Source: Coemansia sp. RSA 922
Lineage: Eukaryota > Kickxellomycota > Kickxellomycetes > Kickxellales > Kickxellaceae
Assembly (NCBI GenBank): GCA_027577415.1
Contig: JANBQS010000401.1
Location: 1 to 18,849, forward strand
Direction: 5' to 3'
DNA length: 18,849 bases
The notes beneath the pieces were generated by a model. The model was not told the DNA's origin. It worked only from the letters and a program-made list of their open reading frames with translations, and ran no database searches. Within the stretch, counting starts at the first letter, position 1. Every line of letters starts with the position of its first letter. The position numbers and the translations under genes were made by a program. Below, in pieces: positions 8,001 to 16,637 of the stretch.

Positions 8001-11000
8001 GTGACAGCGGAGGCTGGCGGCTGGGGACGCAAGGCCAAGCGCGGCGTGGAGGAGCATGACGAGTACGCCGTGATGGACCATGCTGCGGAGCAGCTAACGA
8101 TGGTTGTGGATATTCTCGGCTTCCACGCTCACTTTGGTCAGTCGGAGGATATGCCAAGGCGCGCGATGATTGAGCTGCTTGTGAAGCTCATGGCAGAGCA
8201 GGCTATGCTACTACCCGCGTGCCGCGCCAGCCTGGTGCGTCTGACTGAGGCCATGGAGGGCACTGATGGGCCAGCTGAGCGTGATGCTCTTATCGCCGGC
8301 GTGACTCGTGCTGACTCTGCTGTACGTAACGCGTGCTTGGCAGCGCTGGACTTTGCCGATCTTACGGAGCTCGATCACTCGGCCGAGCTGTGGCTCAACG
8401 TTGGCGGAGTTGGCGCCGTAGCCCTGGAAGAAAACGCCGTGCTGGCCCGTGCCCTGTGGACCGACAATGGGTTGGAAATTGGTCCCGAGCTTATCGCGGA
8501 TATTGTGCCGTTCCTGAACCACCAGGCATCGGAGATCCGCAGTTGCGCAGCGCGGTCGATTGCGCTCAGCATTAAGGATGTGGGCGAGGACCAGGGCGAT
8601 TTGGTTGGCACTGCACTTGCTTTGCTTAAGGAGGCGTATGGGCGGTGGTACATTTCGCTGGAGCCCGAGTATGATCGCTTTGGTCTTGTTGTTCCTGGCA
8701 CCCAGCACCGCGTGGACATTGCGGAGGCGCGTGTGGCGGTGGGAGATGCGTTGTTGCATTTGGCGCCACTATTGACTTCGGCTGGGCAGGTACGCGATCT
8801 GGTCCACTTCCTAGTGCACAAGCGTGTGCTGGGCGAGCGGTCCGAGGCAGTGCGCAGCGCGATGCTGGCGGCTGGCGCTCAGGCTGTGGCGTCGCATGGC
8901 GCAAAGTGGTCGGACGACGTGCTGCCCGTGCTTGAGGCGTTCTTGGCTGAGCGCGACGAAGGAACGGCAGCCTATGACTACATCCGCGAAGGTGTTGTTG
9001 TGTTGCTCGGTCGCCTGGCCCAGCACTTGCCGGACACAGCTGAAGGCCGTGTGGCTGATGCCGTTGACCAGCTGGTGGCAACGCTGCCCACTCCAGCAGA
9101 GGCTGTGCAGAGCGCCGTCGCCGAGTGCCTGCCACCCCTAGCTAAGCGTATCACCGATGACCACTTTGGCCGTGTTGTCGCGGCCATCATGGCTAGCGCG
9201 CTCACTGGCGAATCGTACTCGCAGCGCCGTGGCGGTGCCTACGGACTGGCTGGTATGATCAAGGGCCGTGGTCTGGCAGCGCTGAAGAAGCTCCAGATCA
9301 TCGACCAGCTGCGCGACGCCTGCGAGGACAAGAAGGTGTATCAGCGGCGCCAGGGCGCGCTCTTTGCGTTTGAGACACTGTCTGCGACCATGGGCCGGCT
9401 GTTCGAGCCCTACATTATCCAGTTTATTCCGACATTGCTGAATCTGTTTAGCGACTCCAACGCTAGCGTGCGCGAGGCAGCGCTGGACACTGCGCGTGTG
9501 ATCATGGGCAATATCAGCGGCCACGGAGTCAAGCTCATTTTGCCGTCGGCGCTGGCTGGGCTGGAGAACGACCAGTGGCGGACGAAAAAGGGCAGCGTGG
9601 AGATGCTGGGCGCCATGGCCTACTGCGCCCCCAAGCAATTGTCGGTGTCCCTGCCGACCATTGTGCCCCGCATCATTGACGTACTCACTGACGCGCATGG
9701 CCAGGTGGCGGAGACAGCACGCCAGGCCCTGCTGCGTTTCGGTGACGTCATCCACAACCCTGAGATCCAGCAGCTGGTGCCCATTCTGCTGGCTGCCCTG
9801 GACGAGCCGGCGAAGAATACGGACTCTGCGCTGCGCACGCTCCTGCACACAGCGTTTATCCACTACATCGACGCCCCGTCGCTGGCGCTGGTTATCCCCA
9901 TTCTGCAGCGCGGTATGTGTGAACGCACTGCGTCGACCAAGCGCAATGCCGCGCAGATTATGGGGTCGATGGCCACGCTGACTGATCCCAAGGATCTGGC
10001 ACCGTACTTGCTGAACCTAGTGCCCCTGCTGCGCAACGTGCTTGTTGACCCAGTGCCTGAGGCCCGCGCCACGTCGGCCAAGGCCCTGGGCTCGCTGGTG
10101 AATAAGCTCGGCGAGGAGCACTTCCCCAGCCTCGTCGCTGATCTCGTCAAGGTGCTCAAGAGCGATGCCTCTGGCGTTGACCGTGCTGGCGCTGCTCAGG
10201 GTCTATCGGAGGTTCTGAGCGGAATTGGTCTGGAGCGCCTCGAGGGTCTGCTGCCTGAGGTGCTGGCTAACTGTAACAGCGCGCGTATGGCTGTGCGTGA
10301 GGGCTTTATGATGCTGCTTATCTACCTGCCTACCACCTTTGGCGACGACTTCCAGCGCTTCCTCCCCCTGGTCATGCCACCAGTGCTGGCGGGTCTCGCT
10401 GACGAGAACGAACAGGTGCGCAACGCCGCGCTGCGTGCTGGTCGTATCCTGGTTATCTCATTTGCTACCACGGCTATTGACAGTCTATTGCCCGAGCTGT
10501 TGACTAGCATGAACCACGAGCTGTGGCGTATCAGACACTCATCTATCGAACTCCTCGGCGAGCTCTTGTACCGTGTTGCTGGAATCAGCGGCAAGCAGGC
10601 TGAGCGCGACCGCGAAGCAGCCCGTGCATTGTTCTCTACCGTGCAGACCGGCGACGATAGTGGCGATGCGGACGAGGCGGCGGAGGAAGAGGTCGATGAG
10701 GATGCTGAGAACGATGCGCTTATCTCGAGTAACCTGCGTGAGATTCTTACCGAGAAGCTGGGTCTGGACCGGTTCCACGGCGTATTGGCTGCGCTCTATG
10801 TGTCGCGCAGCGATGTGGCGGCGATGGTTCGTCAGGTGGCGTTCTCTGTGTGGAAAAGTATTGTCAACAATACCCCGCGTACCGTGCGCGAGTGTCTGCC
10901 CCGCATCATGGACATTGTGCTGGTGGGTCTGGCCTCCGAGGAATACGACCGCCGCACTACTGCAGCCCGCACGCTGGGTGATCTCGTGCACAAACTGGGC

Positions 11001-13370
11001 GAGGCTGTTATGTCGCGTGTCGTGCCTATTCTGGAGAAGGCCCTGGCTGATACCACGTCCGTGGGAGCCACTGAGGGCGGTAGTATCAGACACGGTGTGT
11101 TTATCGGGTTGTCTGAGATTCTGCGCTCGGCTGGCCGCATCTACATTGACGTCTATGCCGATGCCATGATCCCGCTTGTCCGTCGCGGTCTTTGTGACGA
11201 CGATGTCATGGTACGCGAAGCCGCAGCCACTGCATTCAACAGCCTGCAGCAGACTGTCGGTCCCCGCGTCATTGACTTGGTAGTCCCGCCGCTGCTCAAC
11301 GCACTGACTACCACCGACAGTGTTGATGGTATCAATGCCGAGAATGCGCTGGAGGCACTGCGCGAGCTCATGGCAGTGCGCGCCAACGTCGTGTTCCCTG
11401 TGCTGATTCCGACACTGACCAAGGTCCCAGTCACCGAGTTCAATGCCCGTGCATTGGCATCGCTTATCCAGGTGTCTGCGGGCAACAACACGCTGAGCAA
11501 GCGTCTGCCGCAGATCTTGCTCTCGCTGTTCGACTCTATGCCCGTACACCTTGCTGCTGGGAATGAGGGTGCTGAGGCGGCGCTGCGCGAGACCGTGCGT
11601 GTCATCGTGGCGTCTGCGTCGCAGGATGAGGATACGTTGGAGGCCCTGATGATGCAGCTCCACGAGTCAGTCAAGTATGGCGAATCCGTCGACCTCAATG
11701 CCACGCCAAAGGTTGCCTCGCGCGTATCCGAGGCCTGCTTTGCCCTCGAGGCCATGTGCGTGGCATTTGGTCCCAACTCGGCCGCTCGCGGACGCTCGGT
11801 TCTGGGCTCGCATGTGTCAGACTGGCTGCGCATCCTCATTGAGCTCATGGCCACCGACTCTGATATAGTCGTGCGCGCCAGTTGGAGCGCGCTCGATGCC
11901 CTGTGTAAGACTGTGCCCAAGGACGATTTCGACGGGTATGTGGGGCCTGTCAGTCGGTTTGTGCACAATGTCACCGAGTCCCTGCCCCATGGCGTGAAGA
12001 CCCTGCCTGGATTCAACCTGGCCAAGGGTGTTGGACCCCTGCTGCCTATTTACTCGCAGGGTCTGTTGACTGGATCGGCTGATACGAAGGAGCGCGCTGT
12101 CCGCGGTATGGCACGTTTGGTGCGGTTCACCGACCCAGCTGCCCTGCGGCCCTTCGCTACGGCGATCACTGGTCCGCTTATCCGTATCGTGGGTGACCGT
12201 CATCCCGCGAACGTCAAGGCTGCCATTTTGTCTACATTGGGTCTGCTATTGACTCAGATCTCAGCACTGATGCGTCCGTTCCTGCCCCAGCTCCAGCGCA
12301 CGTTTGTCCGCGGCCTAGTCGAGTCCGACGATATTGTCAGACAACGCGCTGCTGCTGCCCTGGCTGCGCTCATCCCCTTGCAGCCACGCCTGGACCCACT
12401 CGTAGCTGAACTTACTGCGAGTCTGAAGCAGGCTCCGGATGTCGGCATGAAGATCGCTATTATGCGTGCTATCCGCGCTGTTGTCCGCGCACCTAACGCT
12501 GGATCATTGTCGTTGGCTAGCACTCAGGCTATTGAGCTCGCTGGTGCGGGTGAGACTGCTGCGTGTACTGCGGATCCTCGTTGGCGTGCACTCCGTAGCT
12601 CTGTGTTTGGCGCGCTGTGCGGCGTTGTCGCCGAAGACGCAGCTACCAAGCTGGTGCTTCAGCAAGTAGTGGAGGAAACTGACGATGCGCTCGAGCAGGC
12701 CACGAAGCTGAGCTACTTGGCTGCTGTGCTTGCTGAGGCTCCCAAGCTGGTTGCGAGCTCTGCGGCTGAGTTGTCTGAGAAGATCGCGGCCAGCGTTGTT
12801 GTTGCGCTGACTCCCCGTGGCGATATCCATCAGCCACAGGCTACGGCGCAAGCTATATTGGTAGCCAAAACCGCGCTACTGAATCGCGATGTGGTTTCGT
12901 CCAGCGGATCTTCTATTGCCTTGCCCATGGTCGATGCGCTTATCCGTACTGTTGACCCTGCCACTATGTCTGCGTTCGACTTGGACTCGCAGCAAGCCGC
13001 ATTGGCTGCGCTCAAGGCAGCTGCCAAACACCGCTACACTGTTATCGAGCCCAGACGTGATGCCCTTGTCCATGCTGCTATGTCGCATGTCCGTGACCGC
13101 AATATCCCTGTCAAGTTGGCTGCTGAGCGCTGTGTGCTCTATGCACTGCGTCTTGCTCGTTTGCCTGAGGGCTTTGAGGGCAGTGAGGAAGGGTTGGCGG
13201 CGTATGTGGAGAATGTCGGTGGACCGACGTCGGATAAGGGTAAATTGGTGCTGGATTATCAGAGACGTGTACTGGGTAAACTCGCTGATAGTACGAGGGA
13301 ACTGGATTATACCAGTGACGATGAAGATGATCTTGCTAATAAGGATGACGATATGGAGGTTGATGCATAG
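5007..13370 (+). CDS. GCN1: GCN1, HEAT-repeat activator of the eIF2alpha kinase GCN2
   Basis: This is a 2787-aa protein in one uninterrupted frame, slightly longer than yeast and human GCN1 (about 2670 aa). GCN1 binds translating or collided ribosomes with GCN20 and activates GCN2, which phosphorylates eIF2alpha under amino-acid starvation. HEAT repeats run through most of the protein. Residues about 811-880 form the charged, probably coiled-coil segment typical of the family. The eEF3-like region, which binds GCN20, starts near QRRGGAYG at 1406 and is followed by KRNAAQIMGSM at 1645 and WRIRHSS at 1840. An acidic insertion lies at 1883-1905. The C-terminal part, including TGPLIRIVGDR at 2388, corresponds to the GCN2-binding RWDBD. 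The last 20 residues are acidic. The start chosen is ATG 5007 (MSDATAVEGG); the frame is open back to a GTG at 4995, which is not used. Two tiny uORFs precede it. Confidence 0.95.
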   Translation: MSDATAVEGGDVFSWKSFTERLSDKITTTSVNSRHELLSVELQSHILAHPLSDRELVDLVVVLRSTASLYVDKKSRTMVLDVLRALSVKKAEVFVKAIAGILDPVVESMQSKSVVHPDAIATVVAPRFVLLSWINVALSVPIVQLGVEPESLVADPAWKRLVLLASRLLWGIAPAHPGQKGTKSHSLSSSAHHDVWRTLRGCPKMIAPMLTILTAETSGSDASVLIGNIVSTAVHLSSKDALAVVETYKDAIISYIDRVLLGSKTPVSYSSVADLRDFLRTFVGNQFEPLFKPSIAKMLLRSPEAGLPTCLWMLETLDNVDLSSLYLEVFADTLASNLLKSSNASVRQSAADLLAVLADTPKTNEDAVKAVEIITKPLVLGRYTQPEHRIVAYRLLGGIKTDNSWVSSVEILAALIKMTGKETQEAAVGALFTAIGRHVSVIIESLRDEESTEGYEKCKEALKQFSEAAVKGLALPERSAVVRQGWAADAVGEPLWKAIHGGLKTTWATEYIQPLVKALAATAEKATASPLTAGSSGTLDAHVGFALALRSASSNSVVDVEKLVSLVTGAEKSLVLWDKVYHKCTSLRECVWLLRAVQMLFTRGCDDARLAKVLVWVLCKFPDPSLEVSRIGLSTVEYMSGISAKRLWTMMAPVVLDEMTASAEKDSVPYKWTMILRAVVPKNSGSMDLLESLALAANHPVVLRNHAQGSFWISLVQQAGIDPGELCHSRLAELKQTIRQTMVNNDTGSTMFAAATSLVKDLVFIGGDFVALQLLNFAREDIDPTKLAEVSAEDIEVWQTPAGQLHFDPVSSKEAERNNGKKKEDWAEQLEREIALKRGQVRKLTKEEQVLVDRQHVKENEIRARVDSSYKGLHRGLALIRAVVNDSVASACMLESMHMVVERAIIGGKSASERLAGPEIYTTMLALSRVADGLEAGLRVPIAVGILRARGLTGVVPADWTRESMEDLATRVYYRLRVSCEAQALPAAGFNFLLPLMEVTAEAGGWGRKAKRGVEEHDEYAVMDHAAEQLTMVVDILGFHAHFGQSEDMPRRAMIELLVKLMAEQAMLLPACRASLVRLTEAMEGTDGPAERDALIAGVTRADSAVRNACLAALDFADLTELDHSAELWLNVGGVGAVALEENAVLARALWTDNGLEIGPELIADIVPFLNHQASEIRSCAARSIALSIKDVGEDQGDLVGTALALLKEAYGRWYISLEPEYDRFGLVVPGTQHRVDIAEARVAVGDALLHLAPLLTSAGQVRDLVHFLVHKRVLGERSEAVRSAMLAAGAQAVASHGAKWSDDVLPVLEAFLAERDEGTAAYDYIREGVVVLLGRLAQHLPDTAEGRVADAVDQLVATLPTPAEAVQSAVAECLPPLAKRITDDHFGRVVAAIMASALTGESYSQRRGGAYGLAGMIKGRGLAALKKLQIIDQLRDACEDKKVYQRRQGALFAFETLSATMGRLFEPYIIQFIPTLLNLFSDSNASVREAALDTARVIMGNISGHGVKLILPSALAGLENDQWRTKKGSVEMLGAMAYCAPKQLSVSLPTIVPRIIDVLTDAHGQVAETARQALLRFGDVIHNPEIQQLVPILLAALDEPAKNTDSALRTLLHTAFIHYIDAPSLALVIPILQRGMCERTASTKRNAAQIMGSMATLTDPKDLAPYLLNLVPLLRNVLVDPVPEARATSAKALGSLVNKLGEEHFPSLVADLVKVLKSDASGVDRAGAAQGLSEVLSGIGLERLEGLLPEVLANCNSARMAVREGFMMLLIYLPTTFGDDFQRFLPLVMPPVLAGLADENEQVRNAALRAGRILVISFATTAIDSLLPELLTSMNHELWRIRHSSIELLGELLYRVAGISGKQAERDREAARALFSTVQTGDDSGDADEAAEEEVDEDAENDALISSNLREILTEKLGLDRFHGVLAALYVSRSDVAAMVRQVAFSVWKSIVNNTPRTVRECLPRIMDIVLVGLASEEYDRRTTAARTLGDLVHKLGEAVMSRVVPILEKALADTTSVGATEGGSIRHGVFIGLSEILRSAGRIYIDVYADAMIPLVRRGLCDDDVMVREAAATAFNSLQQTVGPRVIDLVVPPLLNALTTTDSVDGINAENALEALRELMAVRANVVFPVLIPTLTKVPVTEFNARALASLIQVSAGNNTLSKRLPQILLSLFDSMPVHLAAGNEGAEAALRETVRVIVASASQDEDTLEALMMQLHESVKYGESVDLNATPKVASRVSEACFALEAMCVAFGPNSAARGRSVLGSHVSDWLRILIELMATDSDIVVRASWSALDALCKTVPKDDFDGYVGPVSRFVHNVTESLPHGVKTLPGFNLAKGVGPLLPIYSQGLLTGSADTKERAVRGMARLVRFTDPAALRPFATAITGPLIRIVGDRHPANVKAAILSTLGLLLTQISALMRPFLPQLQRTFVRGLVESDDIVRQRAAAALAALIPLQPRLDPLVAELTASLKQAPDVGMKIAIMRAIRAVVRAPNAGSLSLASTQAIELAGAGETAACTADPRWRALRSSVFGALCGVVAEDAATKLVLQQVVEETDDALEQATKLSYLAAVLAEAPKLVASSAAELSEKIAASVVVALTPRGDIHQPQATAQAILVAKTALLNRDVVSSSGSSIALPMVDALIRTVDPATMSAFDLDSQQAALAALKAAAKHRYTVIEPRRDALVHAAMSHVRDRNIPVKLAAERCVLYALRLARLPEGFEGSEEGLAAYVENVGGPTSDKGKLVLDYQRRVLGKLADSTRELDYTSDDEDDLANKDDDMEVDA

Positions 13371-13661
13371 ATTTTTCTTTTACCTTGCTTTCTGTGTGTG
13401 TTACAAAGTACTTCTTTTTATGCTTTTTGGGATGTGAATCAAGAAAGACCTTTTCAATTTTTTTTTTACTTTGAGCAAAGAAACTGGTTCTTTCTATTGA
13501 AGAGGGTTTTTGTGTCTACACTTTTTATTTTATTTCTGGACCATTGAAACTCTTGCCTTTTCTTGCCTCTCCTTCGATATCAATTTTTTTTATCTCTATT
13601 TATTTTTATACCATTTACGTTTTTATACACTTATCCTTTTTCTCAAAAAATTTTAAACAAT
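13371..13661. promoter_or_regulatory. GCN1 3' end and promoter/leader of the first GH17 gene
   Basis: This 291-bp stretch is rich in T. The first part is the GCN1 3' UTR, with no AATAAA seen. The second part (about 13560-13655) is a T- and CT-rich leader with no ATG before the one at 13662. No clear TATA box was found. Confidence 0.45.
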
Positions 13662-14975
13662 ATGGTGTGGTGGAAAAGGGAAGAATGGTCAGAGTTGCCT
13701 TTGACTACTCGTATATCACAAGCGTTCAGGCGTAATTTATTGAGTTTGGCCGTAGTAATTGTATTTGGAATGGTCACTGCTGGTGTTGTTCTCTTAGTTG
13801 TCTATGTCGGTAGTCCTAAATCCGTATCCAAAGTCAGTGAAGTTGAAATATCCAGCTCGAGTACCATCAGCACGCCTATGAACTCTACATATTCCTGGGT
13901 TCCCACCAGCACTACTATTGAGTCAGATAATACCACCGATGAACAAAGCACAGAGGAAACAGAGTCTAGCTCGCCTGATCCTAGCGAACTGACATCAAGC
14001 CCACCAGCCACAGAGCCTAATAGTCCATTTTCTCCCAGTGAACCGACGCCAAGCCCGCCTGCTAAACCAATCCATGCGCCAGAGGTTTATCCAGCGGCTC
14101 CTGAGCCACCCAACACTGGAGCTAACAACGGCAGTATACCCCGTGTGCGGCCTCTGTGGGGTTTGACATACTCGCCATACAATACTGATGGTTCGTGCCC
14201 TGATGTCAACACCGTTGCTGCTCAGCTCCAAAAGGTTGCCGCAGCTACCGGCCATATTCGCCTATACTCGACTGACTGCTCGCAGCTCAGCAGCGTACTC
14301 CAGGCTATTACGCGCAACAACATCGCCCTCGACGTCTATGCCGGCATCTGGCTAGCTGCTGGTCCCACGCGTATGCAGGCCGACCTCGACCAGTTTGTCG
14401 CGGCTGCCAAGACGTACGGCACTGGTCTCATCAAGGGCCTATCGGTCGGCAACGAAGACATATTCAACGGCATGAGCGAGGCTACGCTGATTGGATACAT
14501 CAACCAGGTACGCGCACGTCTCCAGGCTGAGGGTCTGAGCGGCATCCCCATCTATACTACTGAGCAGGATGCAAAGTTCAGCCGCGCTTTGGTATTGGTG
14601 TCTGATGTGGTGGAAATCAATGTGCATACAATTTTTGACGGATATTTCGCCAATTTGGACGCATCCGTACAGTCGGTCATCCAGCGTGCCAACCATATCA
14701 AGAACAATGTCGCTGGTGGAAAGCCGGTAAGGATTGGTGAGACTGGATGGGCGTCAGCTGGAAATACTGGACCTAGCCCACTGTCGTTGGCTAACGAAAT
14801 TGCGTATGCGCAAAAATTCAAGTGTGCCGCTGCTGCTGCTGGATTCGAGTACTTTTACTTTGAAGCTAAGGATGCGCAGTGGAAGGCTGGCGCCGTAGTT
14901 TCTGAGCAGAACTTTGGCATTTTCAATGCTGGATTCACACCAAAGTTTGACTTTGGCTTGCTTAACAACTGTTAG
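13662..14975 (+). CDS. Membrane-anchored GH17 glucan endo-1,3-beta-glucosidase
   Basis: The 437-aa protein starts at ATG 13662; upstream in-frame sequence opens only at a TTG and is T-rich leader. Residues 1-25 are a charged cytosolic tail (MVWWKREEW, RR at 23-24). Residues 26-49 are a hydrophobic span, making this a likely type II membrane protein. Residues about 51-160 are a Ser/Thr/Pro-rich, probably glycosylated linker containing NST and NTT sequons. The GH17 domain starts at RPLWGLTYSPY (residue 163) and runs to the C-terminus. Catalytic residues are E265 in VGNE (acid/base) and E360 in GETGW (nucleophile). The enzyme should act on wall beta-1,3-glucan at the cell surface. The layout resembles Aspergillus BtgC-type GH17 proteins. 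The catalytic module is nearly identical to that of 17373-18848, while the N-terminal half is unrelated. One patch (14588-14633) is strongly divergent. Confidence 0.9.
   Translation: MVWWKREEWSELPLTTRISQAFRRNLLSLAVVIVFGMVTAGVVLLVVYVGSPKSVSKVSEVEISSSSTISTPMNSTYSWVPTSTTIESDNTTDEQSTEETESSSPDPSELTSSPPATEPNSPFSPSEPTPSPPAKPIHAPEVYPAAPEPPNTGANNGSIPRVRPLWGLTYSPYNTDGSCPDVNTVAAQLQKVAAATGHIRLYSTDCSQLSSVLQAITRNNIALDVYAGIWLAAGPTRMQADLDQFVAAAKTYGTGLIKGLSVGNEDIFNGMSEATLIGYINQVRARLQAEGLSGIPIYTTEQDAKFSRALVLVSDVVEINVHTIFDGYFANLDASVQSVIQRANHIKNNVAGGKPVRIGETGWASAGNTGPSPLSLANEIAYAQKFKCAAAAAGFEYFYFEAKDAQWKAGAVVSEQNFGIFNAGFTPKFDFGLLNNC
14109..14975 (+). repeat. Duplicated GH17 catalytic module, copy 1 (pairs with 17979-18848)
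   Basis: Similarity begins abruptly at the PNTGANNG codons, just before the GH17 domain, and extends to the stop codon. There is a single 3-nt length difference at the module junction and none from 14148 on (constant offset 3873). Block 14465-14587 is identical to 18338-18460. Confidence 0.9.
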
Positions 14976-15989
14976 AATTTGTTGGTTAGCTATAATGTAT
15001 GTAAATTATTATTCTTACGTGTTAATGACACACACAAGCTTGGTGCTTTCTTGGTTGAAATACCGCAATTATGACACAATTATTAGCCACTTGTTCTGTT
15101 GAATGAGACATGACAGGAGGAAAAACGCAACACCTGGTGAAGAGACTTGCAAGATGGATGGGGGATGGTGTTTCTTTTCTAATAAGGTCGCTCAATGTTT
15201 CTTTCAATGCGGGTTGGGACGGGCAGACATATTCTTTTGTTGGGGAGGTGCTGACTGACAACATTTTCGGGTCCCGTAGGAATTCGTTTCTTTCCTTGGG
15301 AGCTCGAGACTTTACCAATGAGTGAGCAGACGCTACCCACATGTACAAGCCATGTCAATTAATAGCTGCAACACGTGTAGGCCTCAATACCATTCACGGT
15401 GCCAGTCATATGAATGCAGTGCAACCAAAAGCAACATTGAAAAAAAATCATACGTTTTTCTGCTTCCAGTCAACATGCTTTCAGTCAACAGAGGTTGATT
15501 TAGCGGGTTCTTTTTCGCTTTCCATGGTGTTCTACTAGGCAAAAAGAAGTAGAAAATGCATAATTTTTTCAATAGATCAGCTGGCTCATTCTCTTGTACA
15601 ATTGTTTTTCTTTGTTGAAAGACCAGCGGCTGCTAGCCAATAAATACTTGCGCGTGTAGTAAGCCGACCAAGTGTATTGAGCGAACGCTTTAGATGAACT
15701 TCAAAGTACCACCCGATGTTCTTTGAACAAAAGAAACGGTGCGCTCCGAGTTGGGGAAGAGAACCCCCTATTATAAAGCAAAGGACCTGCAAAGGCAGTC
15801 AACGGAAGCATAAGTAGGCATTGACTGAAGGAAAAAAAGGATGGAGGGAAGGGGCACTACAGTCATCTGCCTGGCCGTACTTAAAAGGGCTTGCCTCGTC
15901 CGCCTATCCGTCTTCTTTCTTTCCCTTCCTCTCCTTTCTTCACAATATCTAGATACACATATATTATTTACTTGCATTTAACCATAAAC
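14976..15989. other. Intergenic region after the first GH17 gene
   Basis: About 1 kb. A TATGTA motif at 14998-15003, 23 bases past the stop, may help 3'-end formation. A 71-codon open frame at 15110-15325 begins with ATG but has no recognisable features and no leader-like tract, so I do not call it. From about 15760 on, the sequence looks like the promoter of the small gene at 15990. Confidence 0.6.
15772..15989 (+). promoter_or_regulatory. Putative promoter and leader of the small gene at 15990
   Basis: TATAAAG lies at 15772-15778 and TTAAAAGG at 15881-15888. AAGGGGCACTACA occurs at 15849-15861. A strong CT-rich tract spans about 15910-15942, followed by an AT-rich leader with no ATG before 15990. 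This arrangement matches that in front of the confirmed genes and is the main argument that a gene starts here. Confidence 0.45.
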
Positions 15990-16142
15990 ATGCGTTCAAC
16001 TGAATTCGGCCCAGTGCTAAACAACGACGACGGGGGTAGTAGTAGTAAGAAGAGAAAGATTGATGAAGTTACCACTACAGATGGTACCAATGGAAATGGA
16101 AGCAGTAGCGACCAGACCGAAACAACAGTGTCCACTACATAG
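15990..16142 (+). CDS. Small hypothetical protein with basic NLS-like motif
   Basis: This is a 50-codon frame beginning MRSTEFGPVL and ending at TAG 16140-16142. It has an acidic patch, a Ser run, a basic KKRK motif resembling a nuclear localisation signal, and a Ser/Thr/Asn/Gly-rich tail. It appears disordered, with no signal peptide or membrane segment. I recognise no family. Support comes from the promoter-like layout and the clean leader rather than from the protein itself. An alternative is that this is only the first exon: a donor-like GTAAGA at 16045-16050 and an acceptor-like TAG ending at 16183 are in compatible phase and would join to a frame ending at 16350, but the resulting peptide is not more convincing. 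A noncoding transcript is also possible. Confidence 0.4.
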   Translation: MRSTEFGPVLNNDDGGSSSKKRKIDEVTTTDGTNGNGSSSDQTETTVSTT

Positions 16143-16473
16143 CTAGAGCTGACGTACCTCATTGGCTCTCACATTTGACATAGTCCATGTATCACTTGTC
16201 TATGTGAATACCAGCACCGAAAACAAAATCAACCCTGCATCAAGTGTTGAGGGGGAGCTGGAACGGGCTCTGCTACTTCTTATTTTCACACATCAAGGCT
16301 CATCTTCCCTGCTGCATTTCTACCTTCTGGCAACTACTATTGCCACATAATACGTCCTACATACTAATGTCTGATTTATTAGAACATTTCTAGTCCTTTC
16401 AATATAGTAATTCTTTAACATATGAAGGTGCAAAGTGGTGTGAATGCTCGGTGGCTTTATAATATGTCCTGGG

Positions 16474-16530
16474 TAGGCAGGCATCAATCGACTGCCTATT
16501 TAGCAACAAGCCAGGCATATTTTTTTTTTT
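16474..16530 (+). other. Hairpin followed by a T11 run
   Basis: TAGGCAG (16474-16480) and CTGCCTA (16492-16498) form a perfect 7-bp stem with an 11-base loop. A T11 tract follows at 16520-16530. This could be the 3' end of a short RNA polymerase III transcript or simply chance; no A or B box was found upstream. Confidence 0.2.
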
Positions 16531-16606
16531 GCAAGGCGTGGTAGCAACCTCTGAGTGTGTTTGAGTGTCAAGACTTGCAGTCATGCAGGGGCTTTTTTTT
16601 GGTTTG

Positions 16607-16637
16607 TTGGCACACCTCTTAATTGAATTTATTGTGC
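16607..16637 (+). repeat. Short dispersed AT-rich element with TTGGCACACC core, copy 2
   Basis: TTGGCACACC is followed by TCTTAATTGAATTTATTGTG, similar to 1031-1066 in order and orientation. A T8 run lies a few bases upstream in both places. The origin is unknown. Confidence 0.35.

Noticed and set aside
8211..9863. Other long antisense frames within GCN1 (182 to 241 codons)
   Set aside because: Same cause: codon bias of the sense gene leaves the antisense frames open.
10539..12025. Long minus-strand open frames (374 and 290 codons) inside GCN1
   Set aside because: They are shadows of a strongly biased coding sequence on the plus strand, overlap each other, and encode no recognisable domain.
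13563..13661. N-terminal extension of the first GH17 protein from a TTG
   Set aside because: The stretch is T-rich leader sequence with no ATG. The ATG at 13662 gives a sensible type II anchor.
15110..15325. 71-codon plus-strand frame
   Set aside because: It has an ATG but no promoter-like leader, no recognisable motif, and is overlapped by an equally long minus frame.
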